Origin: Agromyces mangrovi
GTDB lineage: Bacteria; Actinomycetota; Actinomycetes; Actinomycetales; Microbacteriaceae
Direction of reading: 5' to 3'
DNA length: 64,000 nt
Assembly: GCF_030296695.1 (NCBI RefSeq)
Contig: NZ_AP027737.1
Coordinates: 2,294,001-2,358,000, forward strand
Numbering within the stretch: the stretch's first letter is position 1; every line of letters begins with the position of its first letter. Made by a program: the position numbers and the translations under genes. The notes beneath the pieces were generated by a model, which saw nothing but the letters and a program-made list of their open reading frames with translations, was not told where the DNA came from and searched no databases. Below, one piece after another: positions 29,850 through 39,000 of the stretch.

Positions 29850-29888
29850 CACCAGCAAAACACTCTCCGGACACGCCGGGGGGACTCA
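29292..29888 (+). mobile_element. Truncated IS3-family insertion sequence
   Basis: Contains the transposase remnant and, at 29864-29888, an IS3-like right terminal repeat beginning TCTCCGGACACGCCGGGG and ending CTCA, the usual GTCCGGAGA-type end read in reverse. No left end is present: the element joins integrase sequence directly at about 29292, so a deletion followed or accompanied insertion. Confidence 0.75.
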
Positions 29889-29927
29889 TCCGGCGTGGTC
29901 TGTGGTGGCATGGATGCGTTAGGTGAA

Positions 29928-31679
29928 TCAGTCCGCAGCCGAGCTGTCGACGACCGCATCCTGGGTCGCGTTCGACCGCAGCGTTGTCTCGTGGGCGAAG
30001 ACTAGGTACACACTTGCCGTCCAGGTGTAGGCGCGGTCGCGGAGTCCTTCGCCGGTGATGGCGTCAAAGTTCTCGGCGAAGCCTGAACGCTCGCACAGGC
30101 GGCGGAACCGGCTGCTGACCTCGTCCGCCAAGGTGTCGTATCCGGAGCGACGCAGACCGTCTTCGATGAGCATGGTGGACGGCGCCCAGATGGGACCACG
30201 CCAGTACCCGTCGGGCTCGTACTCCTTGGTGTCCAGTAGCTGTGTGGCAGGCCCCCATTCAGTGAGGTGCGCCCCAATGCCTCGTGCGAGGACGTCGAGC
30301 AGTTCCCTCGGGAAGGCGTCGGCAGCGAGTACCGGCAACAGATTCAGAAGGCTCGTGCGCTTGCTCCGCGCGCCGGAGAGCGCCCCGACAGCGAAGAAGC
30401 CCTCGTTGTCTGAGAGTTGCGCGAGTAGCGCGGCGCGCAGTCTGGCGCGAGTAGCGCGCCATTCGTCGGCGCCATCGAGTGCGAGCTCATCCGCGAGGTC
30501 CGCGAGCACCCCGAGCTGCACGAGAAGGAACGCGGCGAGTTCCGGGGACTCGATGACACGGTCGGTATCGAACGTTGTGGAGTTGTCCCAGCCGCTGTCG
30601 TTCCCGTGCTGGTAATAGGGCAGTTCGTGACCCGGGGCGGTGCGGTAGTCGAGCCAGAATCTGGTCCACTTGCTGAGCCGCTCGTACGCCTCGACGAGTT
30701 CGTCTCGGCTCAGGGCGCGTGGGGACCGCTCGCGGAGGCGGGAGAACGCCCACCCGTGGATGGGGGGCTTGACGAAGTTGTAGAGGACTTCGGAGTGCGT
30801 GACGGAGTCGGGCATGGCACCGGACTCGTCCTGCAGGTCGAACGGGGCGAAGAACTGGTCCAGGGCGAGGTCGGGCAACCCGGGCGCGAGAGCGAGGGCG
30901 TTGAAGGCGTGGTCCCAGCTCCACACCTTATCCATCCAGTGCTTGGACATGAGGATAGATTCGCGGCGCAGGAACCCTGCCGGCTCAACGGTCGCCGACC
31001 ACAGCACATAGGTGGCGAGGGCCACGGCGGGGGTTGCGTCGGTGCGCCAGCCGGCGATGGTGTCCAGGTAGGTGGTGAAGTCGTCGGCGGCGCGGGTGAC
31101 CACGTCGTCGAATCGTTCGATGCTGGCGTACGGGGTGCGGGCGGCATCGATCTCTTCGATGGCGATCTCCCAGCCGGCGTCGCCGGACGCGGTGAGCGAG
31201 CGGGTGCCGGCGCCGAGCGCCTCGGTGCCTGTCGCCTCGAGCGTGCCGCGCAGCGCGTTGACCCGGTACCGGCGGCCGGTTTCATAGGACGTGAAGACGT
31301 ACGAGCCGTCGATCGGGTCTTTGAAGAAGTAGGTGCCGGTGAATGGGGTCAGTTCATCGGCGGCATCGGACACCTCGAGGTCGGCACCGTCACCGGCGAT
31401 CCGCACGATGCTGGTCGATTTGAACGCGGCACGCACGCGGGTGCTGTCGCCGCAGTCCCAGGTCAGCACCGACGGGTCGGAGGTGACCAGCGTCTCCAAA
31501 CGCTTGCCGCCGCGGGTAGGGATGAGCTTGAGGACGGCGTGCATGCCGGTGACGTGGGAGATGAGGTGGATGTCGTCGGCTCGGCGGTGCAGGCCGGTGA
31601 CGGGCGACAGGTTGAGCCACGAGCCGCGCCGGCTGAATGGGATCTCGCGCACGTCGAACGTGGGCAGTGTCGAAGACAA
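29928..31679 (-). CDS. GH63-like (alpha/alpha)6 glycoside hydrolase
   Basis: Cytoplasmic glycosidase, 583 residues, no signal peptide. An N-terminal beta domain (to about residue 190) is followed by an (alpha/alpha)6 barrel. Motifs: WSWDHAFNALAL, GNDSGWDNSTTFD, which holds a likely catalytic acid, and YWRGPIWAPSTMLIEDGL near residue 510, seen in GH63, MGH-like and related trehalase-fold enzymes. Last gene after the two permeases; presumably it hydrolyses the imported oligosaccharide. TTG start at 31679 has AAAGG 8 nt upstream; no ATG fits. Exact bond specificity unknown. Confidence 0.8.
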   Translation of the reverse strand: MSSTLPTFDVREIPFSRRGSWLNLSPVTGLHRRADDIHLISHVTGMHAVLKLIPTRGGKRLETLVTSDPSVLTWDCGDSTRVRAAFKSTSIVRIAGDGADLEVSDAADELTPFTGTYFFKDPIDGSYVFTSYETGRRYRVNALRGTLEATGTEALGAGTRSLTASGDAGWEIAIEEIDAARTPYASIERFDDVVTRAADDFTTYLDTIAGWRTDATPAVALATYVLWSATVEPAGFLRRESILMSKHWMDKVWSWDHAFNALALAPGLPDLALDQFFAPFDLQDESGAMPDSVTHSEVLYNFVKPPIHGWAFSRLRERSPRALSRDELVEAYERLSKWTRFWLDYRTAPGHELPYYQHGNDSGWDNSTTFDTDRVIESPELAAFLLVQLGVLADLADELALDGADEWRATRARLRAALLAQLSDNEGFFAVGALSGARSKRTSLLNLLPVLAADAFPRELLDVLARGIGAHLTEWGPATQLLDTKEYEPDGYWRGPIWAPSTMLIEDGLRRSGYDTLADEVSSRFRRLCERSGFAENFDAITGEGLRDRAYTWTASVYLVFAHETTLRSNATQDAVVDSSAAD

Positions 31680-31704
31680 TGCGGTGCCTTTCAGGGAGTG
31701 GAGG

Positions 31705-32517
31705 TCAGTCTTTGACGGCGCCGGCGGTGACACCGGCGGCGACGTAGCGCTGGGCGATGACGAGGAGGATGGCGGCAGGGATGGAGGCGACCACAGCGGT
31801 GGCCATGATGGCGTTCCAGTCCTGCGTGTTGTTGCCGATGTAGCGGTAGATGCCGATGGTGATGGGCTGCAGGTCGCCGCCGCGGTTGAGCGTGGAGGCG
31901 AAGATGAAGTCCGACCACGCCCACAGGAACGTGAACAGCGACACGGTGACGATGGAGTTGCGGCTGACCGGCAGAATGACGGACCGGAACGTCCGCCAGG
32001 GTCCAGCGCCGTCGATCTTCGCGGCGTTCATGAGCTCGTCGGGGATGCCGGCCATGAACGCGGTGAAGATGAGCACACCGAACGGGACTGCCAGTGTCGA
32101 GTCGGCGAGGATGAGGCCGGGGATGGTGTTGAGGATGCCCCAGTTGTAGAAGATGAGGTAGAACCCCATCGCCATGATGATGCCCGGGATCATCTGGGCG
32201 ATGAGCAGGACGAAGTCGATGACCGTCCGTCCCCGCGGTCGGAGCTTCGCGAGCGCGAACGCGGCCGGGGCTGAGACGGCGAGGGTCAGCAAGACCGAGC
32301 CGATTCCGATGACGAGGCTCGTGCCAAGGTACGGGAGCTGGTCGGTGAGGACCCGCTCGTATCCGGCGAACGTCGGGTCTACGGGGAACAGGTCCGGCGG
32401 GTCTTTGCGGAGATTCTGCGGCTGGGTGAGTGAGACGTTCACCATCCAGTACAGGGGGAACAGCATGATGGCGGTGAGGATCACGCCGATGATGCTGGTG
32501 ATGACGCGGCGAGTCAT
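31705..32517 (-). CDS. Carbohydrate ABC transporter permease (MalG type)
   Basis: 270 residues with six membrane segments and the EAA loop variant NAAKIDGAGPWRTFRSVILP (near residue 180). Pairs with the MalF-type gene it overlaps by 4 nt. No ATPase gene is present in the locus, so a shared MsiK-type ATPase elsewhere in the genome is expected, as in many actinobacteria. Confidence 0.92.
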   Translation of the reverse strand: MTRRVITSIIGVILTAIMLFPLYWMVNVSLTQPQNLRKDPPDLFPVDPTFAGYERVLTDQLPYLGTSLVIGIGSVLLTLAVSAPAAFALAKLRPRGRTVIDFVLLIAQMIPGIIMAMGFYLIFYNWGILNTIPGLILADSTLAVPFGVLIFTAFMAGIPDELMNAAKIDGAGPWRTFRSVILPVSRNSIVTVSLFTFLWAWSDFIFASTLNRGGDLQPITIGIYRYIGNNTQDWNAIMATAVVASIPAAILLVIAQRYVAAGVTAGAVKD

Positions 32518-33509
32518 GACCGCTCCATTCGCCGCTGCGCGCGGATGTAGATGAGCCCGAAGATGAAGGCGAGGATGATGAGCAGGTTGCCGACCGCAGC
32601 CGCGGGGCTCAGGTCAGGAGACCCGCCACCGAATCCGAGCCGGTATGACCAGATGGCGAACGTCGTTGAGGAGTCGCCCGGGCCACCGCGGGTCATGATC
32701 CAGATGATGTCGAACACCTTCAGCGTGTACACCAGGCCCAGCAGGATCGTGATTGCCGCGACCGGGCGCAGCAGCGGGAAGGTGATCCGCCAGAAGGTCT
32801 GCCATCCATTCGCGCCGTCCAGCGACGCGGCCTCGTAGATGTCGGTCGGGATGTTCTGCAGGCCGCTGTAGAGGATGACCAGGTTGAACGGGATGCCGAT
32901 CCAGATGTTCGCGATGAGGACTGAAATGAGCGACCACTGCGGTGAGGTGAGCCAGTTGACCTGGCTGAGGCCGATCGCCTCCAGGCCGGCGTTCACGATC
33001 CCGGACTCGCTGTTGAGCATCCACGCCCAGATGGACGCGGAGACCAGCAGCGGCAGCAGCCACGGCACGAGGAACAGTGCTCGCAGGGTGGATGAGAGCG
33101 GGAACTTCCGGAAGAAGAACACCGCGAGGGCCAACCCGATGGCGAACTGCACGGCGATGGAGCCGAACGTGAAGATCGCGGTGTTGATGAGGGCTGGGAC
33201 GAAGGTGGCGCTGGTCAAGACTTCGACGTAGTTGTCGAACCACACGAACGGTGCGGTTCCGTCGATGAATGACCGGAGGGTGTAATCGCGCAGGCTCAGG
33301 TCGAGGTTGCGGTACAGCGGGTACGCGTAGAACAGCACCAGGTAGATGACGACCGGGGCGAGGAACGCCCAGGCGGTCAGCTGGGCCCTGCGCTTGTGTC
33401 GCTTGCGAGCCTGGTCCGAGGGGAGCGCGGGAGTCGGGACGCCCGCGCTCCCCTCGTGCTCAGGAGCTATGCCCACACGCTGCCGCGATTCTGTCCGTGT
33501 TGCCGACAT
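32514..33509 (-). CDS. Carbohydrate ABC transporter permease (MalF type)
   Basis: 331 residues. A 40-residue charged N-terminus precedes six membrane segments; EAA loop EAASLDGANGWQTFWRITFP near residue 250. Second gene of the importer operon, 45 nt after the binding protein and overlapping the next permease. Confidence 0.92.
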   Translation of the reverse strand: MSATRTESRQRVGIAPEHEGSAGVPTPALPSDQARKRHKRRAQLTAWAFLAPVVIYLVLFYAYPLYRNLDLSLRDYTLRSFIDGTAPFVWFDNYVEVLTSATFVPALINTAIFTFGSIAVQFAIGLALAVFFFRKFPLSSTLRALFLVPWLLPLLVSASIWAWMLNSESGIVNAGLEAIGLSQVNWLTSPQWSLISVLIANIWIGIPFNLVILYSGLQNIPTDIYEAASLDGANGWQTFWRITFPLLRPVAAITILLGLVYTLKVFDIIWIMTRGGPGDSSTTFAIWSYRLGFGGGSPDLSPAAAVGNLLIILAFIFGLIYIRAQRRMERS

Positions 33510-33554
33510 GTCGTGGTCCTTCGTTCGATCTGTGTGCGTGCGGGCAGGAGCGGA

Positions 33555-34793
33555 TTACTGGAGCTTCGCCTCGGCGTCAGCCTGAGCGCGGGCCAGGGCG
33601 TCGGCGGGGCTTGCCGCACCGCTGAGCGCGTTCTGGACGGCCGTGAACAGCTGCTCCGAGATGATGGGGTACGCCGTGGCGAGGTTGTCCGACGTGCGGG
33701 GCTTCGCGTCCGCGACCGCCTGGACCCAACCGGCGAGCGACGGGTCTGCCTCGAGCTGTGCCTCCTGGCCAGCCGCGGTCGGCGCGATGTAACCGAGCGC
33801 GTCAGCGCTGGTGTTGCCGTCAGTGAGACACTCCACGATCTTGATGGAGGTGGCGTACCGTGCTGCGTCCTGCTGAACCGGGATGGTCAGGAACTCGCCA
33901 CCGGTGGGCGCTGGAGCAACCCCGCCGTCGATACCGGGGATCTGGATGGACTCGTAGCCCGCCGCGTCCGCGTCTCCCTTGAACCAGCTGCCGTTCTCGG
34001 CGAAAGCGTACTCACCGGTCTTGAACTCGTCCCAGCTGGTGCCCTGCGTGTTCTGCAGGACCGAGTTCGGGGCCAGGCCCTCGTTCACCCAGTTGGTCCA
34101 CAACTCGAGCGATGCGACGCCTTCGGCCGAGTCGAGCTCGGTGAGGTCAGCGCCCGCGCCCCAGAACCAGGGGAGGAACTGGAAGGTGCCCTCTTCGGTG
34201 CCGACGGCGGAGAAGGTGATGCCCTTCTTGCCTGCGGCGACGACCTTATTGAGCGCGTCGGTGAGCGTGGCGTAGTCGGTGACGCTCGCGATGTCGACAC
34301 CGGCAGCGGTGAGGACCTCGGGGTTGTAGTACAGGCCGAGGGTGTTCGCGCCGACCGGGACGCCGTAGAACTTCCCGTCGATCTCCCCGGCACCGAGGAT
34401 GTTCTCCTGGATGTTGGAGACGTCCAGGCCGTTGTCCTCGGTCGTGGTCAGCAGCCCAGCTTCGGCGAGCGTGGCGACCTTCGGGTTGTCCACGAGCGCG
34501 ACGTCGGGGAGGTTGGGGGCCGCGGTGGTGAGGTCCTTGACCGTGTCGCCGGTGTTGCCGACGTTGCGCTTGATGGTGATGCCGAGGTCGGTGGCGCAGG
34601 CGTCGATGACCTTCGCCCAGTCCGACGACGCGTCGCGCTCCGGGTACGGGTCCCACAGCTCGTAGGTGTCGCCCTCGGGGGAGGTGGTGCTTCCGCCGGT
34701 GCCGCCTCCGCTGCAACCTGCGAGGAGGCCGACGGCGACGGTGCCGATGGCAAGGGCGCTCAGGACGCGCTTGCGGGTGGTGTAGTGCTTCAC
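33555..34793 (-). CDS. Carbohydrate-binding lipoprotein of ABC transporter
   Basis: Extracellular solute-binding protein family 1, 412 residues. Signal peptide with lipobox LLAGC (Cys about 26) and a Gly/Ser/Thr linker. Conserved segments include LPDVALVDNPKVATLAEAG in part, GVPVGANTLGLYYN and ENGSWFKGD. First gene of the operon; ribosome site GAGAGGAA before ATG 34793. Transcription is probably controlled by the operator 38 nt upstream. Confidence 0.92.
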   Translation of the reverse strand: MKHYTTRKRVLSALAIGTVAVGLLAGCSGGGTGGSTTSPEGDTYELWDPYPERDASSDWAKVIDACATDLGITIKRNVGNTGDTVKDLTTAAPNLPDVALVDNPKVATLAEAGLLTTTEDNGLDVSNIQENILGAGEIDGKFYGVPVGANTLGLYYNPEVLTAAGVDIASVTDYATLTDALNKVVAAGKKGITFSAVGTEEGTFQFLPWFWGAGADLTELDSAEGVASLELWTNWVNEGLAPNSVLQNTQGTSWDEFKTGEYAFAENGSWFKGDADAAGYESIQIPGIDGGVAPAPTGGEFLTIPVQQDAARYATSIKIVECLTDGNTSADALGYIAPTAAGQEAQLEADPSLAGWVQAVADAKPRTSDNLATAYPIISEQLFTAVQNALSGAASPADALARAQADAEAKLQ

Positions 34794-34830
34794 AGTGATT
34801 CCTCTCTGAATGTGAGTGCAGTATTCAGTT

Positions 34831-34846
34831 GTCGAATCGGTTCGAC
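34831..34846. promoter_or_regulatory. LacI operator upstream of binding-protein gene
   Basis: GTCGAATCGGTTCGAC, a 16-bp palindrome with one mismatch, in the gap between the importer operon and the LacI gene. Same motif as at 35905, 41395 and 41490. Confidence 0.7.
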
Positions 34847-34886
34847 GATAGGCCGCAAAAAGTCACCCTCGGGTGGGGCTGCGCGG

Positions 34887-35887
34887 CTACGCCGTACTGC
34901 CCCGATTCGTGATCTCCGGTTCTACGAACCTGACGACCGGAGGGGCATAGGTGGGGTCGCTGATGCGTCGAACGAGGTGTTCGATGGCATCGCGCCCAAG
35001 TTCGTCGGGGGACGTCTCGACCGCCGTGAACGGCAGCTGGAAGGTCCGGCCGAAGTCGCGCGGGTAGAGGCTGACGACCGAGAGGTCGTTCGGGACACTC
35101 ACGTTGCGCTCGCGCAGCACCGCGGGCAGTGCCGCGATGGAAGCGTCGTTGTGGACGATGAGTCCGGTCGCGCTGGGACGCGCGTCCAGGATCGCGTTGA
35201 GGCTACGTTCGATGGCCGGCTGCTGCGACTCGCCGTAGTAGTGGAACAGCTGCAGCCCGTACCGCGCTGCGCGTTCGAGGGCGCCGTCGCGGAACCGCCA
35301 CGCGTATGCGCCACCGCGCTCGAAGACGTGCCGAGGCGGGGAGACCAGGATGATCTCTCGGTGGCCGAGGCCGTAGAGGTGGTCGACGAGGAGGCGGCCC
35401 GCTTCACCGAAGTCAAGGTCGAAGACGTCGAGCCCGTCCGTGTCACGAGGCAGACCGATGAGCGCGCCCGGCTGGGGGCTGCGCGGAGCGCGTCGAGGCG
35501 AGGGTCGTCGTGGGTGACGTCCAGCAGCACGACACCGTCGACCATGTTCGACGACGTGATTCGCTGCACGGCACCCGCGCCGTCGGAGTCGGTGACCATC
35601 AGGATGTCGTATCCCTTGGCGCGCGCTGCGTTCGTAATGGCCAGGATGTACTGCAGCATCGCCGGCGGGAACTCGTCCTCGTGGAACTGCAGGAGGAGAC
35701 CGATGACCATGGTCTGGGCAGTGGCCAGCGCCCTGGCCCCCGCATTCACGGTGAAACCGAGACGGTGGATCGCGTCGTCGATGCGGTCGCGCGTCTCGCG
35801 CGAGATCGGCCGGTTGCCTGAGAGCGCGTACGACACGGTCGAGCGAGAGACGCCTGCCTCTCGTGCTACATCACCGATGGTCGCCAC
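34887..35887 (-). CDS. LacI-family regulator, frameshifted as read
   Basis: About 333 residues if repaired. Helix-turn-helix ATIGDVAREAGVSRSTVSYA at the N-terminus, then a sugar-binding-protein-like domain. The frame breaks in the CCCCC run (plus strand GGGGG, 35474-35478); one extra base rejoins LDALRAAP to QPGALIGLPRDTDG and the rest reads open to 34887. Start GTG 35887 is chosen, because GAGGAAGG lies upstream and the longer frame to 35971 would run through the operator at 35905. Likely repressor of this whole locus. Confidence 0.8.
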
Positions 35888-35904
35888 GTTGCGCTGCCTT
35901 CCTC

Positions 35905-35920
35905 GTCGAACCGGTTCGAC
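35905..35920. promoter_or_regulatory. LacI operator upstream of the LacI gene
   Basis: Perfect palindrome GTCGAACCGGTTCGAC, 18 nt before the GTG start, consistent with autoregulation. Confidence 0.75.
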
Positions 35921-36037
35921 AACTGTACCGCGGTCTGAGGCGCCATGCAACTCAGATGTAGTCGAATCCACGAAACTCCTTCGGGGGAATGGCAGGGGCG
36001 CCCACCCTGATGGATGGGCGCCCCTGTGATGGTGCGG

Positions 36038-39000
36038 TTACTTGACCTTGAGGGTCTGCGTGACCGTCTGGGTGTTCCCGGCGATGTCGGTCGCCGAGAC
36101 GCGGATCACGTACGTCCCCTTGGCAAGGCCGGTGGGCAGCGCCCACTTGCCCACCCATGCCGTCGACCCGATGGCGGAGTTCGCCGGCGTGGAGCCGACT
36201 GCCTTCACCAGCGTGGTGTTCGAGCTGTTGTAGAGGTTCACTGCGATTCGCTGCAGGCCGCCCGCGTCGAGTGCCGTCAGCGAGACGTCACCCGGCTTGT
36301 TGGCCTTCACCTCCACGCCCGCCGTGGGCTTGAGCACCACGACGACCGGCTTCACGGTGTCGACGGTGAACTGCCTGGTGACCGTGGACGAGTTGCCCGC
36401 GGCGTCCGTGGCCGAGACGCGGATGGTGTAGACGCCGGCGTTCAGGTTCGTCGGCAGCGCCCACTCCCCTGACCATTCATTCGCCCCGATAGGGGTGGCC
36501 GCCGGCGTGGAGCCGAGTGCCTTGAGCAGCGTGGTGTTCGACGCGTTGTACAGGTTCGCTGCGACACGTCCCAGTCCGTTCGCGTCAGACACCTGCAGCT
36601 TGACGGCACCGACGTTCGCCGGCGTCGTGACCCGGCGCTCGGCCGGGGCGACGATGGACACCGCCGGGCGGGTGGTGTCGACGGTGAACTTCTGCGTGAC
36701 GGTCTTCGAGTTCCCGGCGACGTCTGTCACCGAGGCTCGAATCGTGTACACGCCGTCGGCGAGGTTCGTGGGCAGCGCCCACTCACTCGTCCAGGTCGTG
36801 CTGCCGATGGGCGTGTTCGCCGGCGTGGAGCCGAGCGCCTGGAGCAGCGTGGTGTTCGACGCGTCGTACAGGTTCGCCGCCGCCCGGTTCAGGCCGCCGG
36901 CGTCGGACGCGGTCAGCTTGACGACCCCGACATCGGCCGGGCGGGTCACGTGGGTGCCCAGCGGCTTGTCGATGGTCAACTCCGGACGGGTGGTGTCCGC
37001 GGCCGGGGCCGACGCCGTGTACGGCGTGACCGACAGCCGGTCGATGTTCGCCGCCCACTTGGATCGGAGCAGCAGCTCCGGCCAGACGTCGGAGGCGAGA
37101 GTCTCACCATCGAAGTTCGGCAGTTCCTTGGACGTGAACTTCAGGCTGTTCGCTCCGGCCTTCAGCGTGATGGGTACCGTCAGCTCCCAGAAGTTGTTCT
37201 CGTGGAAGCTGTGGGGGAACCAGATGCGCTGCGGCGCCGCACCGTTGACCGAGACGTCCGCGTAGCGTGCCAGCGGGTCCGGATTGTAGTGCGAGGCAGG
37301 CGACTGCTCCTCGTTGGAGTAGCGGATCGTGACCGCGTACGTGCCCGCCTCGGAAGCCTGCACGTTCGTGAAGGTCAGCGTGTTCCCGTTGCCGGGGTCA
37401 CCACCGATGCCGGTCACTGCCTTGCCTCCGGAGGCCAGCGAGAAGGAGGTCACCGCGGCGGAGCCGTTGAGCGTGGCGTTTTCGGCCTCGTAGACCGTCG
37501 ACGTCAGCGTTCCGGTTCCGGCGCTCGTGCGGACGCGGTCGACGACGAGGTCGCCTGCCGTGCCGGTGATGACGACCTTGTTGATGCCGCCATTGAGGTA
37601 CACCGGGGCGCTGAGCGAGCTCGCGACGTCAGTGAACAGGTCGAGCCCGTTCACCGACACCTTCGCCGTGCCGGTGCCGCGCACATCGACGGAGAAGGTC
37701 CGCTCACCTTCGACCGGTGCGTACACCCAGAAGGTGTTGGCGCCGTTCTTCAGTGAGACGCCACCGGAGCCGGACGGCGCGCTCACACCATAGGCGGCGT
37801 GGGCGGCACCGCTGACGGTGGCGTGCTCGGCCTCGTACACGGCCTGCGTCGCAGCCGGGTTCCGCAGCGACAGGTCGATGCGGTCGATGAGAGCCTCACC
37901 TACCGTCGACTTCGTGCCGTTGAGCGACTTGGTCGAGATGCTGATGGTGTGAGCACCCTTGGTAAGTTGCAAGGTCGTGGAGGTCTGACCCCACACGATG
38001 TACTTGTAGCCGAGCGACAGGTAGATCTCCTGCTCCGCACCACCGTCGACTGTGACGAATACGTTCGTCGGCCCCTGCGCCTGGATGCTCTCCATCGTGT
38101 TGAGGGAGTTGGCCAGCACGTCGAGGTCGTAGACGCCATTCTCGGGCACGTCGACCGCGAAGTTCAGCTTCACGTCGGCGTTGGTGTTGAACCCGCGGAC
38201 CGCGTGACGGTTGGACGTGTAGGTGCCGGAGGTGTTCGTCTGCCCGCCCTCGGGGCCCTGCACACCGTACGCACCGCCCATGTGGGCTGCGTCCTCGGCC
38301 TCGTACTTCGCCTTCCACAGTCGCGTGACCGGGGTCTGCACCTGCGCCGAAGCGCCGGGCGTTAGCACGATCTCGTACGCGGATCCGGCGTCCAGGGCCG
38401 GGAGGCCGGCGGTGCCGAACTCGAACTGCACCTTGCCGTTGTTCACATCGACGATGGCTTCGCCGATGACATCCGGCTCGGCCGAGTCGCCCAACTGACC
38501 GGTCCACGGGATCTCGCGGACGAGGGCGTGCACCTTGTTGCCGAACACGTCGTTGTTCACGCCGTCGAACTCGACGACCGTGGCACCGTTCTGCCCACCG
38601 AACAGGAGCTGCGCTCGCTTCTCTTCCGTGTCGACCGTGGCGACACCCTGGAGCGTGTAGCTGACTCCGGGCTGCGGGGGCGTGATCTTCACGGTCTTGC
38701 CGGTCATGTTGCTGTACCGGTTGAGGAGCCACCACTGGCCGTTGCCACGGTTGGATTCGACGGCGGTGTCGGAGATGTTGCCGTCGATGTTCCAGTAGGC
38801 GAGGTTGCCGTCGACCTTGGAGTCCTCGATGGCGGACACCCACTGGACGATCTCACCCGGGACACCGGTGTGGTAATTGTTCGCGTACTCGTTGAGATTG
38901 ATGGGCAGCTCGGTGCCCTCGTACTCGGTTCCCTCGAACGCGTTGGCCTCCCAGCCGCGGTACCGCTCCACGGAAGTGCGGATCGTGGCGGGGCTGTCCA

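Noticed and set aside
33396..36029. 877-codon plus-strand frame over the importer and LacI genes
   Set aside because: Antisense to the binding-protein and LacI genes, which have clear domains; no conserved segment in this frame.
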